Assembly (NCBI GenBank): GCA_039804165.1
Contig: JBDRZZ010000005.1
Coordinates: forward strand, 1-64,000
Length of the DNA stretch: 64,000 bases
Direction: 5' to 3'
DNA from: a candidate division WOR-3 bacterium
Lineage (GTDB): Bacteria > Hydrothermota > UBA3072
A program made the position numbers and the translations under genes. Below are positions 1 to 8,031 of the stretch, one piece after another. The first letter of the stretch is position 1. The number at the start of each line of letters is the position of its first letter. The notes under the pieces are model-generated. The model saw only the letters and a program-made list of their open reading frames with translations, did no database searches and was not told the DNA's origin.

Positions 1-105
1 ATCAAAGGGTTGCATATTTTTATAACCTCGTCCTATTGATAATAAAACATATATCTTCCTTTCATTGTTCATCTTTAAAAGGAGGATATTTATTTTAACA
101 ATCAT
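1..105 (-). CDS. Start of a small hypothetical gene, cut by the window edge
   Basis: Thirty-five codons are open from an ATG at 105 down to the window edge with no stop. The start MIVKINILLLKMNNERK is preceded by AAGGAG with five bases between it and the ATG, which is good spacing. It follows directly after the broken end of the RHS gene, the place where RHS loci often carry a small immunity or orphan C-terminal gene. The visible part is basic and hydrophobic and I recognise no family. The position-based idea of an immunity-like gene is only inference. Confidence 0.4.
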   Translation of the reverse strand, partial: MIVKINILLLKMNNERKIYVLLSIGRGYKNMQPFD

Positions 106-123
106 TGCAACTCCTTAATTCTT

Positions 124-252
124 CTAACCAACAATTTTTAGGTTTATATTTAAGTCTACCCTCTTTATCCCCAAAACCTCCACAAAGTGTCCACCTGCTT
201 TGGATTTAACAGTATTTAACTCCACGACTGCAAACATTCCATCGTAGACATA
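124..252 (-). pseudogene. Detached remnant of the RHS core behind a premature stop
   Basis: Directly after the TAA that ends the RHS gene (253-255), the same frame continues with YVYDGMFAVVELN, which looks like the usual next step in RHS proteins after a GWRIRKI-type strand. It then runs to a TAG at 124-126. A second frame over the same bases reads CGGFGDKEGRLKYKPKNC and stops at 95-97, so a frameshift may also lie here. The simplest reading is that a Lys or similar codon became TAA and the tip then decayed or was replaced. Confidence 0.4.
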
Positions 253-3200
253 TTAAGTTGTATCAACTTTGGTTGCAGAACTATCTATCTTCCTTATCCT
301 CCACCCTTCCGAGGAATACAGGAATTTAAGTTTATGGATTTGGACACCGGTAGATTGAGTTATCTTTTCAAGTCTTCCTTCTGTGTCGTAGGAGAAAGCA
401 TATCCACCTGTTGCAGTAAGGAGGTCTCCTCTATTGTTGTAGGTATATTGTTCCCCGAGTTCGGTTATACTCAACAATCGGTTGTTGTCCGTGTTGTAGA
501 TATACTCCAGATGAGAAGGATAACCGATAGCAGTTCTTTCTGTCCTATTCCCAACAGGGTCGTAGGTGTAAACATATTGTTGAGATGTAGGCTTCCCAGG
601 TTCTCTAAAAACCGACTTTTTCAATCTGTTCAAATTATCATATCTGTATATCTGCTCTTCTTCGGTTCCGTCCGGAAGTTTGATGTATGAGTAGTTCCTG
701 TTTGCTCTTCTGTCATATTGGTAAGTTATTTTTGCATTCTGAAGGGTATCTCCTTTTTCAAGCCTGATATCATCTACCCAGACTGCTCCATTACCTCTAA
801 TTCTTTCTATATAAAATATCCCTTTCAGGTTGTTGACATCGTATCCTTCATCATCTATGGTAACCGTTACCTTCTTCCAATCCTGCGTTCCCGTAATCCT
901 TTCCGACCACCTATCAGCAAGAACTCTTATGCTATCAGGATAATCAGCCCATAAAATCACTCCTATCCAGACACCATCTTCGAGACCACTTGTTTTTATC
1001 CATGCGGAAGCTTCGAATGGGTAACCATAATCTGATAAATCGAAGTGCTGAAGGAGAAATTCTACATCGGAATATGGCTCTGTAGGAGAATAGGGGGAAT
1101 ATAACGAGTAATTACCTTCCTTTTTGACTGAACTCGTTACCTGCCAGGAATGATACGGATTTCCAGTTCCGTGAGTATTTCCGCAGGAAAATTCTACAAT
1201 ATTATCCGTAGCGTCAATATACCATTTTGTTGCTCCAGCTTGCGGATAACCATTCCAGCCTGTTAAATTCCCTGTTTCAAAGCCAGGATTAGTGAGGAGA
1301 TTTGTTATATTATGATTCAAACCTGTAAAGATTTCGGTTATTTCTCCTCTCTTTCCAATTTGATAAGATTCCGAGAGTCTATTTGAACCTCCGGATATTT
1401 CCGGATATGAGATTTCTTTTAAGGCATTATTGTCATAGTAGGAAAGATCCCACCTCTTCCCGGCTACGGTTGTGGATATATCTCTTCCTGCATCATCATA
1501 CTGGAAGGTCTGCTCTAAATATACCTGGGACGGATTCCCGTATTTGTAGGATTTAAAGTGTGTTTTTCTTCCAGAGAGGTCGTATTGGTAAACATTGGTA
1601 TATAGGGAGTATACCTTTACAGTGTCAAGATTTCCAACATCATCCCGTTTGTAGATAATATCTCCTGTTTTATCTTTTGTTCTTATTATCTCACCGACTT
1701 TGTTGTAATAGTAAACGAGAGAATCGGATGGATTGTAACTATTGTAATCCGAGAGGCTGTTGTAATACAGTTTCTTTTTGAGTCTGTCTCGTTTATCATA
1801 GAGATATTGTGTAACTTCTCCATTTCTATCCATTTTAAACAGTAAATAACAACCGCAGGGATAGTAACCGAGAGAGTCTTTCGTTCCATCGGGATAATGA
1901 GTGGAAACGAGTTTGTCTTGTTTATATTTGTAATTTATCGTTTTATTGTTCGCATTGGTAAATTTTACAAGTTTTCCATCCTGATTGTAATCGTATTTCG
2001 TTGTATAAGTCTGGGCTCCTGCATATTCCTTTACCTGTTTTAGTTTCCCAAAGGGACGGGATTTATATTCATGGGTTGTGACCGAGTTGCCCAGTGTATC
2101 AAGGGATTTTTTCTGAATCAGGTTTCCTGCTTTATCATAGATAAATTCTTCATAATCACCATTTGGATAAACAATCTTTGATAGTTTACCCATAACATCA
2201 TATTGATAGCGAGTTGTGTCAATTACAAGAGGATTAACTCTTGCTTCTATCTTCTTTTCGATTTTACCAAGATTATTGTATGAGTAAATTGTAAGAATGT
2301 CATTATCTTCATCCCCATCTCTTCCAATATCTACGCCGCTCTTCAAAAGGAATGGACCATTGTCGTTATCGCTGTACTGGTAGTATGTTATAACCCCTTC
2401 TGGGTCTTCAACCCGAAGGAGATTACCAACAGCATTATAGTCGTAGTCCGTGACTATGTCCACAACCCCTTTTCCTGCAACATATCTATCATCAAGGATG
2501 ATTTTATCTGTGTAATTATTTGCGTCGTAGGTATATACGGTCTTTCTTCCTTCCTCGTCAATGGTCCAATCGAGGCGGATATAGTAAGGATTATCAGGGT
2601 CTGGACGGGAATAATGATTGAGAACCGAATCTCTTCCGGGATATACGATTTTGGTTGGATAAGAAGAATATCTTGTTTTATTTCCAACTGTGTAGGCGTA
2701 ATATTCGTATCGAATGGTATCACCGTCGGGTTCAACGACAAGAAGAGGATTATAATCGGAGTCATAGCTGAGATAGCGAGTTGTTTTACCTGCAACTGTT
2801 ACCGAAGAACGCGTTCCAATGGGATTGTATCTGATTATCTCTAAATAGTCATAACCCGTGGTTGAAGGGGTGAAAGAGGTATCATTCGGGTCGTGAGCCC
2901 CAAGCTCTGGCAAATCTTCCCAGTGGTAAACATATACGGAGTCAACACGATGATTTCCAGAATAGAATCTCTTTATATAACTCTTTTCCAGAATTGTATC
3001 TCCGGATACTACTTCCTGATAATAAACGCCTTCAACCGGGTATTTCCCATACCAGTTATTTACTCTATAGCCTGTTAGACGATGGTTGTTGTAAGCTGTT
3101 AGGCTCGTATCATTGTCCTCGTTATACGCTCTCTGGGGAGGAATCCAGGTAACTATATCGGTTTTTAAATCCACACCAGTATCTACTCCGGGAACTAAAT

Positions 3201-4377
3201 CTCTATTGTAATAGTATCTATCAAAAACGATTATTTCATTCCCTGGGGTGTGTTTTATTATCTGAGATAAACGGCAAAGAGTATCTATAACTCCCTGATA
3301 AAGAGAGTTAATTTTTATATATTTATATTCCATCCACTCATTTTTTCCTGAAATTTTGACTTTCTCCAGCATTGGGGAACCGCAGTAAATTTTGTAATAA
3401 AATTTTAAACTATCTCCCCATTTATCTATTACATATTTTAAAGTGTCTGCGCTATATCCAAAACGCAGAGTTGTTTCATCAAATTGTCTTACAGAATCAA
3501 TTAAAGCAACCCGAGGAAAAACACTGCTTCTTGAATAAAATTCAATAGTTCCATCCGATTTTATGTATTTCCAGTGATTCGCATCTATTTCTACGAGACC
3601 GTTGTGAACTTTATAGACATTTGCAAAGACTATGGAATCACCACCGCTTTTTTTAACATAAATCACATCGCGGATCTCGTTTCCATCCCTAATCTTATAA
3701 TATATATTCCCAGAATCTTCCATTATTACTAGAAACTTAACATAATTATGCATCCAGCCACCTTCCCCGAATGGAAGTAATAATTTGTGATATGTGGGTT
3801 TATCTACAAAGTAAATATTCCTTTCCCTGCTTTTATAGGTTCTAATTAAACTTACGCCATTGGAATTACCCGAAGAAAGGTCCGTTGATTCCAAATTGAA
3901 AGACCCATCCATAATATTTACAGGGTCACCTGCCTCTGAACATTCATCAGGTATCTGGTCAGCTTTAATAACTATAGTCCAAGGAGGACCGTCCAATTCT
4001 CCGGAAAATTGTCCGCACCTACCCGGATATACTTTATCAGTTACAGAAGAACTAATCGACGGAGGGATAAAAACACCTCCTTGAATATACCTAACACAGC
4101 CTGATTCTCCTACTACTCTTCCCCAAGAACGCATACCCCCTACTCCTAAGTAGCAGTAAGGATTAGGATAGGGAGCTTTAAAAACCATGGTACTTGGTGG
4201 GTCAAAACATTGCCCTCCACCTAAATAAATAACACAACAAGAGAGATGTATTACCTGACCTGGAATAGCATAAATTGTATACCCACCGTTCATATTTGTC
4301 CATCCTTGAGCCTTTAACCCAATCGCTCCCATCATCAAACAAAAGACCAAAATACTTAATTTTCTCCTGAAAAACAT
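253..4377 (-). CDS. Secreted RHS/YD-repeat protein with inserted CBM-like module, C-terminally truncated
   Basis: The start is ATG 4377, giving MFFRRKLSILVFCLMMGAIG, a signal peptide, and it has AGGAGG a few bases upstream; a longer frame to 4407 lacks such a site. The product is 1374 residues. After an N-terminal region comes a DUF6531-like entry module (GDPVNIMDGSFNLEST), then a long series of YD repeats (for example YDYNAVGNLLRV, YQYDVMGKLSKI). A module at about residues 1020-1205 (NPGFETGNLTGWNG through AVWVDDIRLEKG) resembles CBM4/9-type carbohydrate-binding domains, followed by more YD repeats (YTYDPVGNRTERT, YNNRGDLLTATGG). The protein stops at VDTT, before the usual RHS core and variable toxin tip. 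RHS proteins form beta-cocoon shells displayed or delivered outside the cell. Whether this truncated form still works is unknown. Confidence 0.85.
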   Translation of the reverse strand: MFFRRKLSILVFCLMMGAIGLKAQGWTNMNGGYTIYAIPGQVIHLSCCVIYLGGGQCFDPPSTMVFKAPYPNPYCYLGVGGMRSWGRVVGESGCVRYIQGGVFIPPSISSSVTDKVYPGRCGQFSGELDGPPWTIVIKADQIPDECSEAGDPVNIMDGSFNLESTDLSSGNSNGVSLIRTYKSRERNIYFVDKPTYHKLLLPFGEGGWMHNYVKFLVIMEDSGNIYYKIRDGNEIRDVIYVKKSGGDSIVFANVYKVHNGLVEIDANHWKYIKSDGTIEFYSRSSVFPRVALIDSVRQFDETTLRFGYSADTLKYVIDKWGDSLKFYYKIYCGSPMLEKVKISGKNEWMEYKYIKINSLYQGVIDTLCRLSQIIKHTPGNEIIVFDRYYYNRDLVPGVDTGVDLKTDIVTWIPPQRAYNEDNDTSLTAYNNHRLTGYRVNNWYGKYPVEGVYYQEVVSGDTILEKSYIKRFYSGNHRVDSVYVYHWEDLPELGAHDPNDTSFTPSTTGYDYLEIIRYNPIGTRSSVTVAGKTTRYLSYDSDYNPLLVVEPDGDTIRYEYYAYTVGNKTRYSSYPTKIVYPGRDSVLNHYSRPDPDNPYYIRLDWTIDEEGRKTVYTYDANNYTDKIILDDRYVAGKGVVDIVTDYDYNAVGNLLRVEDPEGVITYYQYSDNDNGPFLLKSGVDIGRDGDEDNDILTIYSYNNLGKIEKKIEARVNPLVIDTTRYQYDVMGKLSKIVYPNGDYEEFIYDKAGNLIQKKSLDTLGNSVTTHEYKSRPFGKLKQVKEYAGAQTYTTKYDYNQDGKLVKFTNANNKTINYKYKQDKLVSTHYPDGTKDSLGYYPCGCYLLFKMDRNGEVTQYLYDKRDRLKKKLYYNSLSDYNSYNPSDSLVYYYNKVGEIIRTKDKTGDIIYKRDDVGNLDTVKVYSLYTNVYQYDLSGRKTHFKSYKYGNPSQVYLEQTFQYDDAGRDISTTVAGKRWDLSYYDNNALKEISYPEISGGSNRLSESYQIGKRGEITEIFTGLNHNITNLLTNPGFETGNLTGWNGYPQAGATKWYIDATDNIVEFSCGNTHGTGNPYHSWQVTSSVKKEGNYSLYSPYSPTEPYSDVEFLLQHFDLSDYGYPFEASAWIKTSGLEDGVWIGVILWADYPDSIRVLADRWSERITGTQDWKKVTVTIDDEGYDVNNLKGIFYIERIRGNGAVWVDDIRLEKGDTLQNAKITYQYDRRANRNYSYIKLPDGTEEEQIYRYDNLNRLKKSVFREPGKPTSQQYVYTYDPVGNRTERTAIGYPSHLEYIYNTDNNRLLSITELGEQYTYNNRGDLLTATGGYAFSYDTEGRLEKITQSTGVQIHKLKFLYSSEGWRIRKIDSSATKVDTT

Positions 4378-4412
4378 ATTACACCTCCTAACAAAATCAA
4401 ATATCAAAATTT

Positions 4413-4526
4413 AAAATGCAAAATGACAGCCGTCGGCGAACGGCATAAAAAATTTGTGTCATTAGTGTGATTCGTTGTTTCTATTTTTAATTCAGTTTTG
4501 AATTTTAATCTGTCATTTTGCATTTT
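4413..4526. repeat. 17-base perfect inverted repeat between the RHS and tail-fibre-like genes
   Basis: The arm 4413-4429 (AAAATGCAAAATGACAG) is repeated exactly in inverted form at 4510-4526, with 80 bases between. The loop holds a GC-rich patch (GCCGTCGGCGAACGGC, 4428-4443) with its own short dyad. The flanks (AAATATCAAAATTT) are low-complexity text of the sort that recurs between genes in such genomes. This could be a small non-autonomous element or a long hairpin in the transcript between two minus-strand genes. Confidence 0.6.
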
Positions 4527-4543
4527 GATGGTTGATTTTTGCG

Positions 4544-5458
4544 TTATCTAGTTATCTTTGATATTTTCTGCCTCAATTCTCTATTTTCTCTCCTTAAATC
4601 TCCAAGTTCCTTCTTTAATTCAGTTAATTCTTTATTTTGCTTGATTACATACAGTGTCAATTCTTCAACTTTTTCTAAAAGTTTTGCCTGTAGTTCTCCA
4701 ACCGGGATACCTTCTTCTGTTACCTCCTTGGCTGTTGGAATACCAGGAAGGCTCTTTTCTTTTTTGATATGCTGTTCAAGTTTATTAAGAGGCATTAATC
4801 GGTAATTATCCGCAAAAACAAAATCAGGCCAGCCTGTTAATTTAACTTTTATTTCCTTGGTCGTAATTACTCCATTGACAGTTAGTTCCGACTGAGGATT
4901 TGTTACTCCGATACCAACTTTACCTGCATTGTAATAAATATTGTTTCCGTTCTTCAACCACTGCAATTGCCAGGTTCCAACACCACTACCATTAGAGGTT
5001 AAAACATAACCATTCATTGCACCTGTTGGTAATCTGAAACCTGTCATCTGAACTGTTCCGGCTACATCTAATTCATAACTGGGATTTGTTTTCCTTATAC
5101 CAACACGACCCCATGCTTGAGAACCTGTGTGAGCGAGGATTACATGGTGCTGGTCACCTCCTCCGGTTCCTCCGTAAAGGTAAGCTTCACTGGAACTATT
5201 CAGCTTGAGAGTAGCCGGAGAATAACTTCCAGGGCTACCTTCGATAGTTAAATTCCCACCTGAAGTGATTTTATAGTTACCTGAAATTTTGAGGTTTCCA
5301 TTAACTTCCAGTTTCTCTTCCGGATTCGCCGTCCCGATTCCGACTTTATCCGAGCTTGTTGTTAATCTGACAACAGTTCCATCATCAGTCCAACCACCTT
5401 GTCCATAGGCAACCCAACTAACCAACAACAACACGACAACTAAACTTAACTTTTTCAT
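4544..5458 (-). CDS. Secreted tail-fibre-like protein with coiled-coil tail
   Basis: The start is ATG 5458 (MKKLSLVVVLLLVSWVAYGQ, a clean signal peptide) with AGGAGG just upstream; 27 codons of open frame further out are not needed. Three copies of a VGIG-NP-L-V-G motif (VGIGTANPEEKLEVNG, VGIRKTNPSYELDVAG, VGIGVTNPQSELTVNG) are the short fibre repeats of phage tail fibres and trimeric surface fibres. A module with FADNYRLMPLNKLEQHI and a C-terminal coiled coil (LYVIKQNKELTELKKEL and onward) follow. Such proteins in Bacteroidota and relatives are annotated as tail fibre or S74-like, but no autocleaving S74 chaperone is obvious here. It is probably a trimeric surface fibre, and it shares orientation and promoter-side context with the RHS gene. 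Confidence 0.7.
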   Translation of the reverse strand: MKKLSLVVVLLLVSWVAYGQGGWTDDGTVVRLTTSSDKVGIGTANPEEKLEVNGNLKISGNYKITSGGNLTIEGSPGSYSPATLKLNSSSEAYLYGGTGGGDQHHVILAHTGSQAWGRVGIRKTNPSYELDVAGTVQMTGFRLPTGAMNGYVLTSNGSGVGTWQLQWLKNGNNIYYNAGKVGIGVTNPQSELTVNGVITTKEIKVKLTGWPDFVFADNYRLMPLNKLEQHIKKEKSLPGIPTAKEVTEEGIPVGELQAKLLEKVEELTLYVIKQNKELTELKKELGDLRRENRELRQKISKITR

Positions 5459-5627
5459 AGAACCTCCTTTCGTATAAAAATCAAATATTAAAACATTTAA
5501 TTGTTTCGGGTTTCGAGTTGTGAGTTTTGGCTTGTCCATTCATTTGAACTTGCTCCCTTTTAAAAATCTCGTAACTCAAAACAGCAGTTGATATTTGTGG
5601 AGTTTGTACAATTTGTTGTTCCTTTGC

Positions 5628-5672
5628 TAAATCCTAAACTCGAAATCCTAAATCCTGATTCCCGATTTCCCA
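5628..5672. repeat. Degenerate tandem AAATCCTAAACTCG-type repeat
   Basis: The stretch reads as imperfect copies of AAATCC(T/C) alternating with CTAAACTCG and CTGATTCCCG. It looks like a decaying dispersed intergenic repeat rather than coding sequence. Related text (TTTCGGGTTTCGAGTTGTGAG, split here only by a few changes) lies at 5503-5525. Confidence 0.45.
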
Positions 5673-5682
5673 TTTTTATTCC

Positions 5683-5782
5683 TTTTGCAAAGATAAATCT
5701 TTGCCCGCCAGTTGATTTTGCAAAGCCTTTTGGTTTGCCCTACATTTCTTATCTTTTTTGCAAGGCTTTTGCCTTGCCCTAC
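5683..5782. repeat. Array of three 27-28-base hairpin units
   Basis: Unit 1 (5683-5709), unit 2 (5716-5743) and unit 3 (5756-5782) each have the form TTTTGCAA(A/G)G, a short loop, then (C/T)TTTGCC or CCTTGCC and a C(G/T)(C/A)C tail. Unit 1 contains GCAAAGAT-AA-ATCTTTGC (8-bp arms) and unit 3 GCAAGGC-TTTT-GCCTTGC (7-bp arms); unit 2 has one bulged base. Spacers are 6 and 12 bases. This is REP/MITE-like architecture. Confidence 0.65.
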
Positions 5783-5820
5783 GGTTAATTTTTCCATTTA
5801 TAGAAAATTATATGGAAAAA

Positions 5821-5876
5821 TAATGCAATTTTTGTCAAGGGGAAAATATTGCATTAAAATTTTTTTTTATTATATT
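5821..5876 (+). promoter_or_regulatory. Probable fba promoter with a 9-bp inverted repeat
   Basis: TTGCAT (5849-5854) and TATATT (5871-5876) are 16 bases apart, a reasonable sigma-70-type pair. TAATGCAAT (5821-5829) and its exact inverse ATTGCATTA (5848-5856) overlap the -35 box, which would suit a dimeric regulator. AGGAGG at 5895-5900 precedes the ATG at 5909. The promoter call is by eye. Confidence 0.45.
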
Positions 5877-5908
5877 AAAAAACAAAGATAGAAAAGGAGG
5901 TTCTTTTT

Positions 5909-6916
5909 ATGATTTCATATAAAGAATTGGGTTTTGTGAATACTCGTGAGATGTTAAAAAAGGCTCTAGAAGGAGGTTATGCTGTTCCTGCTTATAATTT
6001 TAATAATATGGAACAACTCCAAGCAATTATTACAGCTTGTGTGGAAACTCAGTCTCCCGTGATTTTACAGGTTTCAAAAGGTGCGAGAAAATACGCAAAT
6101 CAAACCCTTTTGAGATATTTAGGTGAGGGTGCTGTTATGATGATGAAAGAATTGGCAAAAGAAAAGGGGTTAAAGGAAATACCCCTCGCTTTACATCTTG
6201 ACCATGGAGATTCTTATGAACTTTGTGTTTCTGTTATTGAGTCGGGTTTTTCCTCTGTAATGATAGATGGATCTTCCCTTCCTTTTGAGGAGAATGTTGC
6301 GCTTACAAAAAAGGTTGTGGATTTTGCTCATAAATATGATGTTACAGTAGAAGGAGAACTTGGAGTTTTAGCTGGTATAGAAGAAGAAGTCTCTGCAGAG
6401 AAAACCCATTATACAAAACCTGAAGAAGTTGAAGAATTTGTTGAAAGGACAGGGGTTGATTCTCTTGCAATTTCAATAGGAACTTCTCATGGCGCAAACA
6501 AATTTAAGCCTGAACAATGCACAAGGAATGAGGATGGAATATTAATTCCACCTCCTCTTCGTTTTGATATCCTTGAAGAGGTTGAAAGGAGAATTCCGGG
6601 ATTTCCAATAGTTCTTCATGGTTCTTCTTCGGTTCCTGCTGAAGCTGTGAGAATTATTAATGCAAATGGTGGTGAACTTAAAGATGCAATAGGGATTCCA
6701 GAGGAGCAGATAAGAAGAGCTGTAAAATCAGCAGTTTGTAAAGTGAATATTGATTCTGATGGTAGACTTTGGATGACTGCAGCGATAAGAAAATACCTAA
6801 AGGAACATCCTGCTGAATTTGATCCAAGGAAATATTTAGGACCAGCTAGGGAAGCCTTAATAAATATGTATAAACATAAAAACGAAAATGTCTTGGGTTC
6901 AGCAGGAAAAGCTTAA
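5909..6916 (+). CDS. fba: Class II fructose-bisphosphate aldolase
   Basis: This zinc-dependent aldolase splits fructose 1,6-bisphosphate into dihydroxyacetone phosphate and glyceraldehyde 3-phosphate in glycolysis, and does the reverse in gluconeogenesis. Family signatures include AYNFNN near residue 29, HLDHGD at 96-101 with the catalytic Asp and a zinc-binding His, EGELG at 148-152, the SIGTSHG loop and VLHGSSSVP. At 335 residues the length is typical. It has a strong ribosome site and stands alone on the plus strand. Its stop codon overlaps the convergent MetE-like gene by four bases, so no terminator can fit between them. It would process triose and hexose phosphates arising from the glycan operon at 32-44 kb. 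Confidence 0.95.
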   Translation: MISYKELGFVNTREMLKKALEGGYAVPAYNFNNMEQLQAIITACVETQSPVILQVSKGARKYANQTLLRYLGEGAVMMMKELAKEKGLKEIPLALHLDHGDSYELCVSVIESGFSSVMIDGSSLPFEENVALTKKVVDFAHKYDVTVEGELGVLAGIEEEVSAEKTHYTKPEEVEEFVERTGVDSLAISIGTSHGANKFKPEQCTRNEDGILIPPPLRFDILEEVERRIPGFPIVLHGSSSVPAEAVRIINANGGELKDAIGIPEEQIRRAVKSAVCKVNIDSDGRLWMTAAIRKYLKEHPAEFDPRKYLGPAREALINMYKHKNENVLGSAGKA

Positions 6917-8022
6917 GAAATTTTCTTTCTGGCAAGAGCTGCACCTTTTACCATATTTTCAAGCTTTTTAAAGGCTACTTTCCAACTTCTTGTTCTAAGG
7001 CCGCAGTCAGGATTTACATAAATTTGCTCGGGGTCTAATATTTTAGCGGCTTTTAAAATTCTATCTCTTATTAGTTCTGGAGGTTCTATTTTATCGGAAT
7101 GAACATCGAGAACCCCAAGGCCAATCTCTTTATTATCAGAATATTTCTTCATCAGTTTGAGAAAATCATAGTTTTCACTCTGGGCGAATTCAAAGGCGTA
7201 TTGAGAGCAATTTTTTACTTTCAGAATTTCGGGATAAAGAATAGAATAGTCGCTAAAACATATATGGAGAATGAATTTACATTTTTTAATCCCCTCTATT
7301 GAGTTATTTAAACTTTCTACGAATATTCCTATCTCTTCAGGTTCGGTAGTGGCGGCAGGTTCATCTATTTGGATAATTGTAGCCCCTGCTTTAAATAGAG
7401 CGAGAATATTTGGCCGAATTACATTCTTTGCAAGATTTACGGCAAGCTCATAATTTGCTTTATGGAGTGCCTTTTTTCTATTTTTTTCTTTTTTAATCCA
7501 TTTTTTTAGATAATATTCATTAAAAGACCAGTTAGTAAATGTGTAGGCTCCTGTTATTGGAATTTTAACTGGTTTTTTTGTGAGAGTTTTAACATAGTTA
7601 AATTCTTCAAGATGATAAGGGAATTTCAGTTTTGGCTTTCCAATACATGCTGCTTTTTTGTAATATTTGTTGTCAAAACTTCTAACTTCTCCGTAAAACT
7701 TAAAACCTTCAATCTTAGAGATTGGTTCTTGATACATTTCAGTTCTTTGTTGTTCTCCATCATATATAATGTCAAGACCAATCCTTTCAAAACATCTTAC
7801 CACAAGAAGACTGGAGAATTTTTTTAATTCTTCTTTGTCTTTTTCTTCCAAAATTTCTTTATTTATTAGAAATTCTAATTCTTCTTTTCTTTCAATTTGA
7901 GAAAACTTAATCCAGTGCTGAAGTTCTTCATAATCCTCTTCTTTAAGAGGCAGATTTCTCATTTTTTTTATAAGCCAGTTAGGTCTTGCAATACTACCAA
8001 TTTCTTGAGTAAGGAATTTCAT
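6913..8022 (-). CDS. Short MetE-like (cobalamin-independent type) methionine synthase, catalytic domain only
   Basis: The protein (369 residues) corresponds to the C-terminal catalytic barrel of MetE. All four expected zinc ligands are visible: His253 and Cys255 (LHICFS), Glu278 (FEFAQSE) and Cys340 (NPDCGLRTR), spaced as in E. coli MetE. The substrate region has IIQIDEPAATTEPEE. The N-terminal half of classical MetE is absent, as in archaeal and other core-MetE enzymes, which take methyl groups from corrinoid carriers rather than from polyglutamyl methylfolate. It lies ten bases behind a second MetE-like gene and next to a homocysteine methyltransferase-MTHFR fusion. It is therefore very likely the final homocysteine methylation step; the methyl donor is not evident. 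Confidence 0.8.
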   Translation of the reverse strand: MKFLTQEIGSIARPNWLIKKMRNLPLKEEDYEELQHWIKFSQIERKEELEFLINKEILEEKDKEELKKFSSLLVVRCFERIGLDIIYDGEQQRTEMYQEPISKIEGFKFYGEVRSFDNKYYKKAACIGKPKLKFPYHLEEFNYVKTLTKKPVKIPITGAYTFTNWSFNEYYLKKWIKKEKNRKKALHKANYELAVNLAKNVIRPNILALFKAGATIIQIDEPAATTEPEEIGIFVESLNNSIEGIKKCKFILHICFSDYSILYPEILKVKNCSQYAFEFAQSENYDFLKLMKKYSDNKEIGLGVLDVHSDKIEPPELIRDRILKAAKILDPEQIYVNPDCGLRTRSWKVAFKKLENMVKGAALARKKIS

Positions 8023-8031
8023 AATCTCTCC

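Larger units (their letters stand above)
5459..5908. other. 450-base intergenic region made of small repeats plus the fba promoter
   Basis: I see no gene here. From left to right it holds text related to an AACTCG/CTCGAAAC repeat (5505-5580), degenerate AAATCCTAAACTCG copies (5628-5672), three hairpin units (5683-5782), and then the AT-rich promoter of the aldolase gene. The region separates a minus-strand fibre gene from the plus-strand aldolase, so it must also contain the start signals for both. Confidence 0.6.

Noticed and set aside
5628-5782. CRISPR array
   Set aside because: The repeats are only hairpin units of unequal spacing (6 and 12 bases) with no spacers of CRISPR size and no cas genes nearby.
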